In this document: piece by piece, positions 16,347-27,642 of the stretch
Position numbering within the stretch: position 1 is the stretch's first letter
Layout of the letters: each line of letters opens with the position of its first letter
From: Acidobacteriota bacterium
GTDB lineage: Bacteria; Acidobacteriota; Thermoanaerobaculia; UBA5066
DNA length: 64,000 nt
NCBI GenBank assembly: GCA_029781975.1
Contig: JAKOVQ010000014.1
Location: 124,001 to 188,000, forward strand
Direction: 5' to 3'
Notes under the pieces: model-generated
What the model was told of the DNA's origin: nothing
Database searches by the model: none
The model's input: the letters and a program-made list of their open reading frames with translations, nothing else
Translations under genes and position numbers: made by a program

Positions 16347-18797
16347 CTACTTCGCCGGGTTCTCGTGCCGGGAGAAGCCGAGCCGCACCGACGCCTCGAG
16401 GACGACGCCGCAGCTCCCCGGGGCGTGCTCCACGCGGTGGATCTCGGCCTGCATGGCGGTGAGCCAGGGGAGCTCCTCGATCAGCTGGGACATGCGCCCC
16501 AGGAGCTCGTCGATCCCGCACTCCAGCGGGATCTCGGCCGTCTCGACGATCTCCCGGACGTCGTGGTCGGTCAGCGGCGTGATCTTCACGACGGGCGGTC
16601 GCCCCGGCCGGGAGAGCCGGATGAGCGGCCCGAAGCTCGGGTCGGAGACGACCTCGACCAAGGCGTGGTCGGCCGAGGCCGACGTAGCGGTCTCCGTCAC
16701 CACGCCCGTGGAGATGCCGAAGAGCCTCAGGAGGCTCCACGCCTTCTCCCCCTCCAGCCAGACGACCTCCTCGGCCGTCCCGGCGAGGAGCGCCGTCACC
16801 TCCTGGCGCGCGGCGCCGGGATCGGCGTCGTCGTACCAGACGAAGCGGCCGCCCGGCCGGCGCCGGAACGCGGCGTACTGCGCGGCGCGCGAGAGGGCGA
16901 GGGCGGCCGACTCGGGGAAGCGGTACGACGGGAAGACGTGGCGCGAGGCCGCGGCGGCGGCGTCCGCCGTCCCCTCGCCGCGCAGCTGGACGACCCCGAC
17001 CTCCCCCATGAGGCAGAGGACGACCGGCTTGGCGAGGCCCGTCGTCCGCTCGCCCCGGACGACGCCGCGGCGGATGCCGCGCCCGACCACCTTGGGGTCG
17101 CAGCCGCCGATGCAGGCGAAGAGGACGATGAGGGCGTCGACGTCGTCGTGCTCGACCGCCGCCTGGACCGCCTGCTCGTACTCCTCGACGGTGGCGAGGG
17201 CCCCGAGGTCGACGGCGCCCGGGCCGGAGACCGAGAGGCCGTTGGCGTCGCACGCGTCGGCGCAGATGGTGAGGACCCCGCCGGAGTTGCTGATGATGGC
17301 GACGCGGTTGCCGCGCGGGAGCGGCTGGCTGGCGAGGAGGAGCGAGACGTCGAACATCTCCTCGAGCGTCTCGGCCCGGATGACCCCCGTCTGGCGGAAG
17401 AGGACGTCGACGTTCGTGTCGCTCACCCCCGCCGCCCCGATGTGGGCGCGCGCGGCGGCGCGCCCGGCCCGGCTCCGGGCGCTCTTCACGCAGAGGATCG
17501 GCTTCTTGTACGAGAGGCGCCGCGCCACGCGCGCGAAGCGGCGCGGGTTGCCGAACGTCTCGAGGTAGAGGAGGGCGATGTCGGTCGAGACGTCCTCCTC
17601 CCAGTACTTGAGGAGGTCGTTGCCCGAGACGTCGGCGCGGTTCCCCGCCGAGACGAAGGTGGAGAAGCCGAGGCCCCGCTCGGCGGCGTAGTTGAGGATG
17701 ACGAGGCCGAGCGCGGCCGAGTGCGAGTAGAAGCCGATCCTCCCCCGGGGGACCAGCTCGGGGGCGAGGCTGGCGTTGAGGGAGACCTCCGGCTGCGTGT
17801 TCATGACGCCGAGGCAGTTCGGCCCGATCAGGCGCGCCCCGCGGGACCTCACGAGGTCCACCAGCTCGCGCTGGCGCGCGGCCCCCTCGGGCCCGGTCTC
17901 GGCGAAGCCCGAGGTGACGACGAGGAGCCCCTTCGTCCCGGCCTGGAGCGCCTCCTCCGCCACCTCGAGGACCTTGGGCGCCGGGACCGCGACGACCGCG
18001 AGGTCGGCGCGCTCGGGGAGCTCCTTCATCGACGGGTAGGCGCGGACGCTGAGGACCGACGCCGTCTGGTTGTTCACGGGGTACACCGTCCCGGTGAAGC
18101 CGCCGCGGAGGATGGCGCGGAAGATCATGGTGCCGACGGCCGCGGGGTCGCGGGAGGCCCCGACCACGGCCACGGCGCGCGGCTTCAGGAGCGGGACGAG
18201 GGAGTTCGCGGCGGCGATCCGGTCGCGCAGCTCCACCCGCTCGCGGAGCGACGCGAGCCCCGTGACGGGGAACTGGACGTGGACGCAGCCGCCGCCCCCC
18301 TCCGCCTGGCAGACCTCGAAGCCGGAGTCGCGGAAGACGTTGATCATCGGCTGGTTCTCGTAGAGGACCTCGGCCTCGAACCCGATGAAGCCGTAGCCCG
18401 CCGCGATCCCCGCGAGCCGCTCGAGGAGGAGGGTGCTGATGCCCCGGCCCTGGAACTCGTCGTGGACGAGGAAGGCCACCTCGGCCTTGCCGCCGACGCC
18501 GAGGGAGATGTAGTTGCCGATGGCCATGACGCGCGAGTCGGGCTCCTGCCCGGCGACGGCCAGGAGGCTCAGGCGGTCGCGCGGATCGCCCGAGCACATG
18601 AACTCCACCATGCTGCGCGCGACGTAGGCGACGGCGCCCATGAACCGCATCTGGAGGCTCTCGCGCGAGACGCCGCGCATGAGCGCCTCGACGGCGGGGA
18701 CGTCCTCGGGCGTGGCGACGCGCAGGAGGACGCTCTCGCCGTCCCTCAGGATCGCGTACTCGCTGAAGCTCTTCCCGTCGGGGATGATCCGGAACAT
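16347..18797 (-). CDS. GNAT / acyl-CoA synthetase (NDP-forming) fusion, probable protein acetyltransferase (Pat-like)
   Basis: The product has 816 residues. A GNAT domain (about 20-180) carries the acetyl-CoA loop QGRGIST in EVAFLVHDEFQGRGISTLLL. A CoA-binding Rossmann domain follows (about 200-300, VAVVGASRDP and YPVNNQT), then succinyl-CoA-ligase-like domains (about 325-600) with FYSHSAALG and GPNCLGVMN, and a reduced ATP-grasp-like end (about 650-816). Pat/PatZ enzymes acetylate the active-site lysine of acetyl-CoA synthetase. The N-terminal GNAT order is the reverse of E. coli PatZ but known from other Pat proteins. The gene follows acuC by 39 bases in a minus-strand operon, and acs lies about 2.8 kb upstream on the same strand. 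ATG at 18797 follows GAGGCCCCG. Confidence 0.85.
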   Translation of the reverse strand: MFRIIPDGKSFSEYAILRDGESVLLRVATPEDVPAVEALMRGVSRESLQMRFMGAVAYVARSMVEFMCSGDPRDRLSLLAVAGQEPDSRVMAIGNYISLGVGGKAEVAFLVHDEFQGRGISTLLLERLAGIAAGYGFIGFEAEVLYENQPMINVFRDSGFEVCQAEGGGGCVHVQFPVTGLASLRERVELRDRIAAANSLVPLLKPRAVAVVGASRDPAAVGTMIFRAILRGGFTGTVYPVNNQTASVLSVRAYPSMKELPERADLAVVAVPAPKVLEVAEEALQAGTKGLLVVTSGFAETGPEGAARQRELVDLVRSRGARLIGPNCLGVMNTQPEVSLNASLAPELVPRGRIGFYSHSAALGLVILNYAAERGLGFSTFVSAGNRADVSGNDLLKYWEEDVSTDIALLYLETFGNPRRFARVARRLSYKKPILCVKSARSRAGRAAARAHIGAAGVSDTNVDVLFRQTGVIRAETLEEMFDVSLLLASQPLPRGNRVAIISNSGGVLTICADACDANGLSVSGPGAVDLGALATVEEYEQAVQAAVEHDDVDALIVLFACIGGCDPKVVGRGIRRGVVRGERTTGLAKPVVLCLMGEVGVVQLRGEGTADAAAAASRHVFPSYRFPESAALALSRAAQYAAFRRRPGGRFVWYDDADPGAARQEVTALLAGTAEEVVWLEGEKAWSLLRLFGISTGVVTETATSASADHALVEVVSDPSFGPLIRLSRPGRPPVVKITPLTDHDVREIVETAEIPLECGIDELLGRMSQLIEELPWLTAMQAEIHRVEHAPGSCGVVLEASVRLGFSRHENPAK

Positions 18798-18836
18798 CGG
18801 GGCCTCGATTCTCGGGGCGCTCGGCCGCGCGCCCGG

Positions 18837-19970
18837 TCAGAACCAGTAGGGCCGGGCCCCCTGGAGGAGGCGGTCGGCCACCTGGAGGTTGCGGTGCCGG
18901 ATCTCGGCGCGGTTCGGGATGTCGGCCCGGAGGGGGCTCGGGTCGTGGAAGGCGGTGGGGGGCCGGTCCCCCAGGACGCGTCCCCAGCGTCTCCGCCACG
19001 TCTCGGGAAGCTGCTCGGGGACGGGAAGGCCGTGCACGAGGAGGGCGAGGAGCGTCCAGACCCGCGGCGTGGCGCTCAGCGAGTAGCCCCCTCCCAGGGT
19101 GAAGAGGACGCGCCCGCCGGTGAAGGCGTCGGCCCACCCGAGGATCCGGCGGAAGATCTGCTCGTAGTCCCGGGTCGTGAGCATCAGGTCGGCCAGCTGG
19201 TCGTCGTAGTGGGCGTCGGCCCCGGCCTGGACGACGAGGACGGCCGGCTTGAAGTGCTCGAGCGCCGGAGGGACGACCTTCTCGAGGACCTCGAGGTAGC
19301 TGTCCCCCTCGGTCAGCGGCTCGAGCGGCACGTTGAGCTTCAGCCCCCGCCCGACCCCCGACCCGAGCTCGTGGACGTCGCCCGTCCCGGGGAAGAGGTA
19401 CTGCCCCGACTCGTGCAGGCTGATCGTCATCGCCCGCTTGTCGTCGTAGAGGATCTGCTGGACGCCGTCGCCGTGGTGGACGTCGATGTCGAGGTACGCG
19501 ACCCAGAGGCCGCGCCGGATCAGGGAGTGGACGGCGAGGGCGACGTCGTTGTAGACGCAGAAGCCCGAGGCGAAGTTGCGCCGGGCGTGGTGGAGGCCGC
19601 CCCCGAGCTGGAGGACCCGCTTCTCCTTCCCCTCGCGGATCAGCCGGGCCCCCAGGAGGGTCCCGCCCACGAGCCACCGCCCCGCCTCGTCCATCCCCTC
19701 GAAGGCGGGGGTGTCGGGCGTGTCGAGGCCGTAGCTCTGCGCGTCGCGGACCGGCTTGCCCGCGCTCAGCTCCTCGACGCGGCGGACGTAGTACTCGTCG
19801 TGGATGGCGAGGAGGTCCTGCCGCGTCGCCGGGACGGGGGCGACCGGCTCCAGCCGGTGCCCCAGCTCCCAGAGGAGGTCGAGGACCATCGCGACGCGCA
19901 GGGGGCTGAACGGGTGGTCGTCGCCGAACGAGTACCTGCCGTACGCCGGGTCGTAGATCAGCGCGGGCAC
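18837..19970 (-). CDS. acuC: AcuC-like class II/I histone-deacetylase-fold deacetylase
   Basis: This 377-residue protein matches the arginase/deacetylase superfamily. The catalytic His pair is in GGGLHHARRNFASGFCVYND (His127-His128), zinc ligands are Asp161/Asp163/His165 in DIDVHHGDG, and Asp252 is in GADAH. In Bacillus subtilis AcuC removes acetyl groups from acetyl-CoA synthetase. Here it overlaps the acuB-like gene by 13 bases and is followed by the Pat-like acetyltransferase, which supports the same job. No signal peptide is seen. Confidence 0.9.
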   Translation of the reverse strand: MPALIYDPAYGRYSFGDDHPFSPLRVAMVLDLLWELGHRLEPVAPVPATRQDLLAIHDEYYVRRVEELSAGKPVRDAQSYGLDTPDTPAFEGMDEAGRWLVGGTLLGARLIREGKEKRVLQLGGGLHHARRNFASGFCVYNDVALAVHSLIRRGLWVAYLDIDVHHGDGVQQILYDDKRAMTISLHESGQYLFPGTGDVHELGSGVGRGLKLNVPLEPLTEGDSYLEVLEKVVPPALEHFKPAVLVVQAGADAHYDDQLADLMLTTRDYEQIFRRILGWADAFTGGRVLFTLGGGYSLSATPRVWTLLALLVHGLPVPEQLPETWRRRWGRVLGDRPPTAFHDPSPLRADIPNRAEIRHRNLQVADRLLQGARPYWF

Positions 19971-20587
19971 GGCTTCTCCGGGGGCCAGAGGACCTCGAAG
20001 CCGTCCTTGCGGAGCTCCTGCGCGAGCTGGCGCGTCTCGATGGAGGCGACGCGCAGCACCGTCCGGGAGGACTCGGAACCCTCGGGGTAGGTCAGGATCG
20101 AGTGGACGTTCAGCCCGCGGCCGGCGAGAAACGTCATCAGCCGCGCCAGCTCGCCGGGGTGGTCGGGGAGGCGCACCTCGAGCCTCCCGGCGGGCTTGTC
20201 GATCCCGGTCATCCGGATCAGGGCGTCGAGGAGGTCGATCCCCGTGATGATCCCGACGACGCGCCCGTCCTCCACGATGGGAAGGCAGCCGATCTTCCGC
20301 TCGCGCATGGTCCGGGCCGCGTCCTCCACGGGGTCGGCGGCGTCGGCCGTGAGCGGGTCGCGGCTCATCACCTCGGCGACCCGGCTCCCGGGCGGGAAGG
20401 GGACGGCCGCGAGCGCGCTGGTGGCGAGCCTGAGGTCGCGGTCGGTGACGACGCCCACGAGCCGTTCGCCGTCGACGACCGGGAGGTGACGGAAGCGCTG
20501 CTCCCGCATGACGCGGTAGGCGTCCTGGAGGGTGGTGTCGGGGGAGACGGCGACCGCCGGGCTCCTCATGATGTCTCTGACGAGCAT
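19958..20587 (-). CDS. acuB: AcuB-like protein: tandem CBS domains plus ACT domain
   Basis: The product has 209 residues. Two CBS motifs (about 5-60 and 75-130) contain RHLPVVDGERLVGVVTDRD and GCLPIVEDGRVVGIITGID, and an ACT-like domain (about 138-205) has LPDHPGELARLMTFLAGRG. CBS pairs bind adenine nucleotides and ACT domains bind small metabolites, so an energy- or ligand-sensing role for the operon is inferred. It is the first gene of acuB-acuC-pat. ATG at 20587 has GAGGA seven bases upstream. Confidence 0.85.
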   Translation of the reverse strand: MLVRDIMRSPAVAVSPDTTLQDAYRVMREQRFRHLPVVDGERLVGVVTDRDLRLATSALAAVPFPPGSRVAEVMSRDPLTADAADPVEDAARTMRERKIGCLPIVEDGRVVGIITGIDLLDALIRMTGIDKPAGRLEVRLPDHPGELARLMTFLAGRGLNVHSILTYPEGSESSRTVLRVASIETRQLAQELRKDGFEVLWPPEKPCPR

Positions 20588-20739
20588 GGCAGGTCCTCGC
20601 TTCCTCCCGCGGCCCCGGGGTGACGCCCGCCGCGCCCGGGCCGCGGCTCCCCGGGAGCGGGACTTCCCATGCTAGGAGGCTCTTCGGACCTTGGGAAGGG
20701 GCGATCCCACGGCGGTTTGCCGTCCGGCCCGGGCCTTCC

Positions 20740-20745
20740 TATCCT
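20740..20745 (+). promoter_or_regulatory. Possible -10 box of the peptidoglycan-binding-like gene
   Basis: TATCCT lies 62 bases before the ATG, in the divergent region between this gene and acuB. No -35 is obvious. Confidence 0.3.
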
Positions 20746-20807
20746 CCCGGCCCGAAACCCCGTCGAATCGACCGCCTCGCCCCCGGGGGGCCGAAGGGAG
20801 GGACCGC

Positions 20808-21524
20808 ATGCCGAGGACGATCTCCGCCGCCGTTGGCCCGGGCGCGCCGAACAGGCCCGACGACGTCCGGACCATCCAGGAGCTGATCAACAAGGTGCCC
20901 GTGAGCGAGGGGGGGCTCCCGCCCGACAAGAAGCTCGTGGTGGACGGGATCTGCGGGCCGAAGACGAAGGACGCGATCTCGAAGTTCCAGCTGAAGCAGT
21001 TCGGCTGGGGCGGGACGGACGGGAGGGTCGACCCGGGCCGGCAGACGCTCGCCCGCCTGAACCAGTTCGACGCCCCCGCGGCCCCGCCTCCTCCCCCGCC
21101 GCCGCCGCCGAAGCCGAAGGTGGAGAGCAGCCAGTTCATGCTCCAGTTCGTCAACAAGGGGAACGTCATCGGCCTCTTCCAGAAGGACCGGTTCGTCCTG
21201 GTGACGCTCGTCCCGACGCAGGAGCAGGCGATCTACTGGCTGGGGACGGGGGCGCCCCCGTCGCCGGTCCCCGGGAAGTTCGAGGGGGTCTTCTCGCTCA
21301 TGAAGACGAAGTTCTCGCACACGGTGGACGGCCTCGGGGGGATCGGGATCTACAAGAGCAAGTCGGACGGGAGGTCGGCCGCGAGCGAGCTCATCCTGAC
21401 GATCGGCGGCGGCGAGACGGTGAGGACCCGGATGAACGCCCACTTCGTGGAGCCCGAGTCGAACGCCGAGACGATGTTCGCGGCCGACTTCACGCTCGTG
21501 CAGAGCGACGTGGCGATCTTCTGA
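20808..21524 (+). CDS. Peptidoglycan-binding-domain-like protein with poly-proline linker
   Basis: The product has 238 residues. The N-terminal 85 resemble PG_binding_1: paired helices, VDGICGPKTKDAISKFQ, and a closing QTLARLNQF. A run of about nine prolines (residues 95-103) links this to a C-terminal beta-rich domain (110-238) that I do not recognise. No signal peptide is visible, which is odd for a cell-wall-binding protein. The ATG at 20808 follows GGAGGGAC. It sits inside the acetate cluster on the opposite strand and converges with acs, so a functional link is not implied. Confidence 0.7.
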   Translation: MPRTISAAVGPGAPNRPDDVRTIQELINKVPVSEGGLPPDKKLVVDGICGPKTKDAISKFQLKQFGWGGTDGRVDPGRQTLARLNQFDAPAAPPPPPPPPPKPKVESSQFMLQFVNKGNVIGLFQKDRFVLVTLVPTQEQAIYWLGTGAPPSPVPGKFEGVFSLMKTKFSHTVDGLGGIGIYKSKSDGRSAASELILTIGGGETVRTRMNAHFVEPESNAETMFAADFTLVQSDVAIF

Positions 21525-21552
21525 CGCGCTTCCGACGGGCTTCCGACGGGAA

Positions 21553-21588
21553 GGGCCCGTCCCTCCCCGGGGAGGGAGGGACGGGCCC
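21553..21588. terminator. Bidirectional hairpin terminator between convergent genes
   Basis: A perfect 15-bp stem (21553-21567 with 21574-21588) and a 6-nt loop lie between the stops of the peptidoglycan-binding-like gene and acs. It is very GC-rich and has no T-run. Confidence 0.7.
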
Positions 21589-21594
21589 GGCGAG

Positions 21595-23700
<2,106 letters not shown>

Positions 23701-23819
23701 CCCATCCTCCCCCTTCTCCGCGTTTCGAGGTCCGGGAGTTGTACTCCCGTCGGCGTCCCCGGGGCAACCGCGACGGCGCGGCGCGGTAACGCGCTCGCGC
23801 CCGGGACGCCGCGCCGCGG

Positions 23820-23825
23820 TATCGT
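23820..23825 (+). promoter_or_regulatory. Leaderless -10 box of the cNMP/CBS/DUF294 gene
   Basis: TATCGT, 7 nt before the ATG at 23833, in the divergent spacer opposite acs. No Shine-Dalgarno is present. Confidence 0.45.
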
Positions 23826-23832
23826 TCGCCTC

Positions 23833-25668
23833 ATGATCGCGTCGCAGCCCGGGACGGCTTCGGCCCCCCCGCTCGACCCCCGGACGTTCCTCCGGGCGAC
23901 CCCCCCGTTCGACGCGCTCTCCCCCGTCGACTTCGAGACGGCCGCCGACGCCCTCGAGATCGCGTTCCACCCGCGCGGGAAGCGCCTCCTGACCGCGGAC
24001 GGGCCGGCGAGCGACGCCCTCTACCTCGTCCGCAAGGGGCTCGTCCGCCTGGAGCGCGGCGGAGAGACCGTCCAGGTCCTCGAGGAGGGGGACTTCTTCG
24101 GCTTCTCGATCCTGACGGGACAGGTCGCCTTCGACGTGGTGGTCGACGAGGACCTCCTCGCCTACCGGATCCCCGAGGTCACGTTCCGGCGGCTCCTCTC
24201 GAACGCCGAGTTCGCCCGCTTCTTCACGCTCGGCCTGACGGAGAGGCTCCGGACGACCCCGGCCCTGAGGACCGATCACGTGCTCGGGGGGGACGTGCTG
24301 GTGCCGGTCGGCGACCTCGTCGAGAGGCCGCTCGTCGTGGCCCCCGCCGGCTCCACCGTCGAGGAAGCCTCGCGGATCATGCGGGACGAGGGGGTCAGCT
24401 CCGTCCTCCTCTCCACGGAGCCGCCCGCCATCGTCACGGACCGCGACCTGCGGAACCGGGTCCTCGCCGCCGGCAGGTGCCCCGACATCCCCGCCGCCCA
24501 GGTCGCCAGCTCGCCCGTCCACGCCGTCGCCCACACCACGCCCGTCTACGGCGCGTGGCAGGCGATGCTCGAGCACGGCATCCACCACCTCGCGGTCGAG
24601 CGCGACGGGAAGATCGCCGGCATCGTCACCGCCACCGACCTCCTCCGCCACCAGTCGCACGGCCCGGTCCTCGCCTTCAAGAAGGTCGAGAGGATGCGCG
24701 ACCGCGGGGGGCTCGGCGGCTACGCCTCCGACCTCGCCCGGATGATCTCCGCCCTCGTCACGAGCGGTCTCCCCGCGACCCACGTGGCCCGGCTCGTCGC
24801 CCACCTCAACGACGCCCTGACCCGAAGGCTCCTCCTCTGGGCCGAGCGCGACCTGGGACCGCCCCCCTGCCCCTTCGCGTTCGTCGTCTTCGGCTCGGAG
24901 GGGCGCTACGAGCAGACCCTCCTGACCGACCAGGACAACGCGATCGTCTACCGCGACGCCACGCCCGAGGCCGGGACCTACTTCCGGGCCCTGGCCGGGA
25001 AGGTCGTGGCCGACCTGCGGGCAGCCGGCTTCCCCGCGTGCCCCGACGGCTTCATGGCGACCCGGCTCAGCGGGCCGCTGGACGAGTGGACCGATCGCTA
25101 CGACGGCTGGATCCGGGCGCCCCGGGAGACGACGCTCCCCCCCGCGGCGATCTTCTTCGACCTGAGGGGCGTCGGCGGGGGGCTCGACCTCGCCCCGCTG
25201 ACCGGGGTCCTGTCGTCGGCGCGGGGGAACGTCCCGTTCCTCTCCCGGCTCGCCCGCGGCGCCGTAGCGTCCCGCCCGCCGATCGGCGCCTTCCGAAGGC
25301 TGGAGGTCGCGGACGGGGGCGTCGACCTGAAGACGGGGGGGATCGCCCCCATCCAGGCCCTCGCCCGCGTCTGGGCCCTCGACGCGGGCGTCCCCGTCAC
25401 CTCCACGGTCGAGCGGCTCGCGGCGGCCTCGGAGGCGGGGCTCGTCGACGGCGCGACGGCCGAGGGTCTCGTCGAGGCCTACGTCTACCTCCTCGGCCTG
25501 AGGCTCCGCGAGCAGCTGAGGCTCCTCGGCCGCAAGGAGGCTCCCTCGGACCGCCTCCCGGTCGACGGCCTCTCGCCGTCGGATCGCCGGCACCTCAAGG
25601 AGGCGTTCCTCGCGGTGAGGAGCGCCCAGAAGGAGGCCGCCGGCCGGTACCAGGTCGCGCTCCCTTGA
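23833..25668 (+). CDS. cNMP-binding / CBS / DUF294 nucleotidyltransferase-like signalling protein
   Basis: The product has 611 residues. A cNMP-binding domain (about 18-125) is followed by two CBS motifs (about 145-265) with VSSVLLSTEPPAIVTDRDLRNR and LAVERDGKIAGIVTATDL. A GlnD-like nucleotidyltransferase domain (about 285-430) carries GSEGRYEQTLLTDQDNA. A DUF294 C-terminal helical domain (about 445-600) ends the protein. Genes of this architecture with a DnaQ-type partner are often found beside acs or acetate transporters, as here. It is divergent from acs. The target nucleotide or protein is unknown. Confidence 0.88.
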   Translation: MIASQPGTASAPPLDPRTFLRATPPFDALSPVDFETAADALEIAFHPRGKRLLTADGPASDALYLVRKGLVRLERGGETVQVLEEGDFFGFSILTGQVAFDVVVDEDLLAYRIPEVTFRRLLSNAEFARFFTLGLTERLRTTPALRTDHVLGGDVLVPVGDLVERPLVVAPAGSTVEEASRIMRDEGVSSVLLSTEPPAIVTDRDLRNRVLAAGRCPDIPAAQVASSPVHAVAHTTPVYGAWQAMLEHGIHHLAVERDGKIAGIVTATDLLRHQSHGPVLAFKKVERMRDRGGLGGYASDLARMISALVTSGLPATHVARLVAHLNDALTRRLLLWAERDLGPPPCPFAFVVFGSEGRYEQTLLTDQDNAIVYRDATPEAGTYFRALAGKVVADLRAAGFPACPDGFMATRLSGPLDEWTDRYDGWIRAPRETTLPPAAIFFDLRGVGGGLDLAPLTGVLSSARGNVPFLSRLARGAVASRPPIGAFRRLEVADGGVDLKTGGIAPIQALARVWALDAGVPVTSTVERLAAASEAGLVDGATAEGLVEAYVYLLGLRLREQLRLLGRKEAPSDRLPVDGLSPSDRRHLKEAFLAVRSAQKEAAGRYQVALP

Positions 25669-26279
25669 GCCTCCTTCGCGCCCTCTTCTCGCCGTCGCCG
25701 GAGTGGACGGACGTCGTCTTCTGGGCCGTCGACCTCGAGACGGAGGGGCTCGACCCGAAGCGCGACGAGATCCTCTCGGTGGGGATGGTCCCGGTCCGCG
25801 GCGGGGTGATCCGGATGGGAGAGGCGTTCGCGTCCCTCGTCCGTCCCGAGGAGGGCCACGCTCCCGCCGCCGGCGCGCTCGGCGCCCACCACCTCCGGCC
25901 GGTCGACATGCTGGACGCCCCTCCGCTCGCCTCGGTCCTCCCCGAGGTCGCCGGGCGGCTCGCGGGGAACGTCCTCCTCCTGCACCACGCGGCGATCGAG
26001 GTCGGGTTCTTCAAGCGCGTCTTCCCGCGGCACGGTCTCGTCTGGCCCTCCCCGACCGTCGTCGACACGGTGACGCTCCTCCGCCGCTGGGCGCAGCGGC
26101 GCCGCCTCCTCGGCGATCCCCACTTCGACGTCGGCCTCGACCTCCTCGCGGCGCGCCGGGCGCTGGGGCTCCCGTTCTACCCGCCGCACGACGCCCTCAC
26201 CGACGCGACGGCCACGGCGGAGCTCTTCCTCGCGCTCCGGGCCCGCCTCGACGCGCGGACGCTCCGGCACCTGCTGTGA
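25665..26279 (+). CDS. DnaQ-family 3'-5' exonuclease
   Basis: The product has about 204 residues. Exo I is VDLETEGLDPKRDEILSVG with the DxE pair, Exo II lies around HHAAIEVGFFKRVF, and Exo III is HDALTDATATAELF with the HxxxxD pattern, so the DEDDh active site appears complete. The proposed TTG start overlaps the upstream stop as TTGA; there is no better start before Exo I, though the exact codon is uncertain. Translation is therefore probably coupled to the cNMP/CBS/DUF294 protein. Confidence 0.85.
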   Translation: MSLLRALFSPSPEWTDVVFWAVDLETEGLDPKRDEILSVGMVPVRGGVIRMGEAFASLVRPEEGHAPAAGALGAHHLRPVDMLDAPPLASVLPEVAGRLAGNVLLLHHAAIEVGFFKRVFPRHGLVWPSPTVVDTVTLLRRWAQRRRLLGDPHFDVGLDLLAARRALGLPFYPPHDALTDATATAELFLALRARLDARTLRHLL

Positions 26280-26291
26280 AAACGCGCAGAA

Positions 26292-26303
26292 TGCGTTAAC
26301 GCA
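26292..26303. promoter_or_regulatory. Perfect 12-nt palindrome upstream of the porin promoter
   Basis: TGCGTTAACGCA. Its half-site ATGCGTT (26291-26297) recurs at 26344-26350, overlapping the porin -35 box, which is the arrangement expected of a repressor or activator site. Confidence 0.5.
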
Positions 26304-26316
26304 CGTTGGGCGACGT

Positions 26317-26397
26317 CGTCTCAGAACACAGGGGCTCCAAGAAATGCGTTGACAGCGAGGCCGGCGCGCCTATCCTTCGCGCTTAGCATCTGAGACG
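26317..26397. repeat. 9-bp inverted repeat bracketing the porin promoter
   Basis: CGTCTCAGA at 26317-26325 and its exact reverse complement TCTGAGACG at 26389-26397 lie on either side of the promoter, separated by 63 bases. Confidence 0.5.
26349..26376 (+). promoter_or_regulatory. Sigma-70 promoter of the porin gene
   Basis: Perfect TTGACA at 26349-26354, a 16-nt spacer, and TATCCT at 26371-26376. The leader would be about 115 nt. Confidence 0.7.
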
Positions 26398-26497
26398 CAT
26401 ACAAAGCTGGGCTCCGGCGCCCCCGCCCCCGTGCTCGACGAGCTCCCCGGCCGACGGCCGGTCGCCAACAACGGTCTGGAAGGAGGAGGGACAAGCG

Positions 26498-27598
26498 ATG
26501 AAACGAGGGTTCGGATCCATGGTCCAGAGGACGTCCGTCGTGGCGGCCCTGCTCGGCGGCCTGGCCTTCGCCGGCCCGGCGCGGGCGCAGGCGGTCATCA
26601 AGGTGAACGACGACGTGAAGTTCCAGTTCGGCGTGCTGTTCCAGGGCCAGGCGGACTGGTCGCAGAACGCCGACGAGAGCTACACGCAGAACCTCTTCCT
26701 GCGCCGTGCCCGCGTCCTCATCGGCGGCAGCCTCGGGAAGAACATCACGTTCTTCTTCGAGACCGACAGCCCGAACATGGGCAAGGCGGGGCCCACCAAG
26801 AACCTCTCCAACGGAGCCACCTCCACCAACTTCTTCGTCCAGGACGCCACCATCAGCTGGAAGTTCGCCAACGAGTTCATCCTCGACGGCGGGCTCGTCC
26901 TGACCGGCATCGCGCACAACTCGCTCCAGAGCGCCGCCTCGCTCATCCCGGTCGACTACGGCGCCTACTCGTTCCTCTTCAGCGGCCCCGAGCAGAACGT
27001 CGTCGGGCGCGACACGGGCTTCCAGGCGCGCGGCTACCTCGCCTCCAACAAGCTGGAGTACCGCGTCGGCGTCTGGCAGGGGAACCGCGACGCCCAGAGC
27101 CGCCAGGCGTTCCGCTCGACAGCCCGCGTCCAGTACAACTTCCTCGACGCCGACACTGGCTTCTACTACACGGGGACCAGCCTCGGGAAGAAGAAGATCT
27201 TCGCCATCGGCGCCGGCTGCGACAACCAGAAGGACTACAAGTCGTACGCCGTCGACGCGTACTACGACCACCCCCTCGGCCCCGGAGCCCTCTCCGGCCA
27301 GCTCGACTGGATCCGCTACGACGGCGGCGACTTCCTCAAGAGCCTCGCCAAGCAGGACGTGATCTACGGCGAGGTCGCCTACTACATCAGCGCCGCGAAG
27401 GTCATGCCGTTCTTCACGTACGGCAACAAGAACGTCGCCGACACCACCATCGGCGACGAGTCCCGCTGGCAGCTGGGCCTCGGCTACATGGCGATCGGCC
27501 ACAACCTGAACCTGAAGGCCGCCTACGGCCGGATCGAGCCCAAGAACGGCAAGAGCCTGAACCAGTTCACGATCCAGCTCCAGGCCTTCTACTTCTGA
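26498..27598 (+). CDS. OprO/OprP-family outer-membrane porin
   Basis: The product has 366 residues with a signal peptide of about 31 residues ending AGPARAQA. The mature part has alternating beta strands with FQFGVLFQGQADW, FLRRARVLIGGSLGKNITFFFETD and a terminal aromatic strand ending QAFYF, as in phosphate-selective porins O and P. The family forms trimeric outer-membrane channels for anions; phosphate selectivity itself is not shown by the sequence. The ATG follows GGAGGAGGGA. It has its own strong promoter with symmetric elements, and an NtrB/NtrC-like pair follows on the same strand. Confidence 0.85.
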   Translation: MKRGFGSMVQRTSVVAALLGGLAFAGPARAQAVIKVNDDVKFQFGVLFQGQADWSQNADESYTQNLFLRRARVLIGGSLGKNITFFFETDSPNMGKAGPTKNLSNGATSTNFFVQDATISWKFANEFILDGGLVLTGIAHNSLQSAASLIPVDYGAYSFLFSGPEQNVVGRDTGFQARGYLASNKLEYRVGVWQGNRDAQSRQAFRSTARVQYNFLDADTGFYYTGTSLGKKKIFAIGAGCDNQKDYKSYAVDAYYDHPLGPGALSGQLDWIRYDGGDFLKSLAKQDVIYGEVAYYISAAKVMPFFTYGNKNVADTTIGDESRWQLGLGYMAIGHNLNLKAAYGRIEPKNGKSLNQFTIQLQAFYF

Positions 27599-27642
27599 CC
27601 CCTCGGGGCGCGGCGGGGAGCCGCACGGCGACGGCGATCGTC

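Noticed and set aside
16002-20090. Plus-strand open frame of about 1,360 codons across pat and acuC
   Set aside because: It is an antisense shadow of three well-conserved minus-strand genes; composition is biased and no motif is present.
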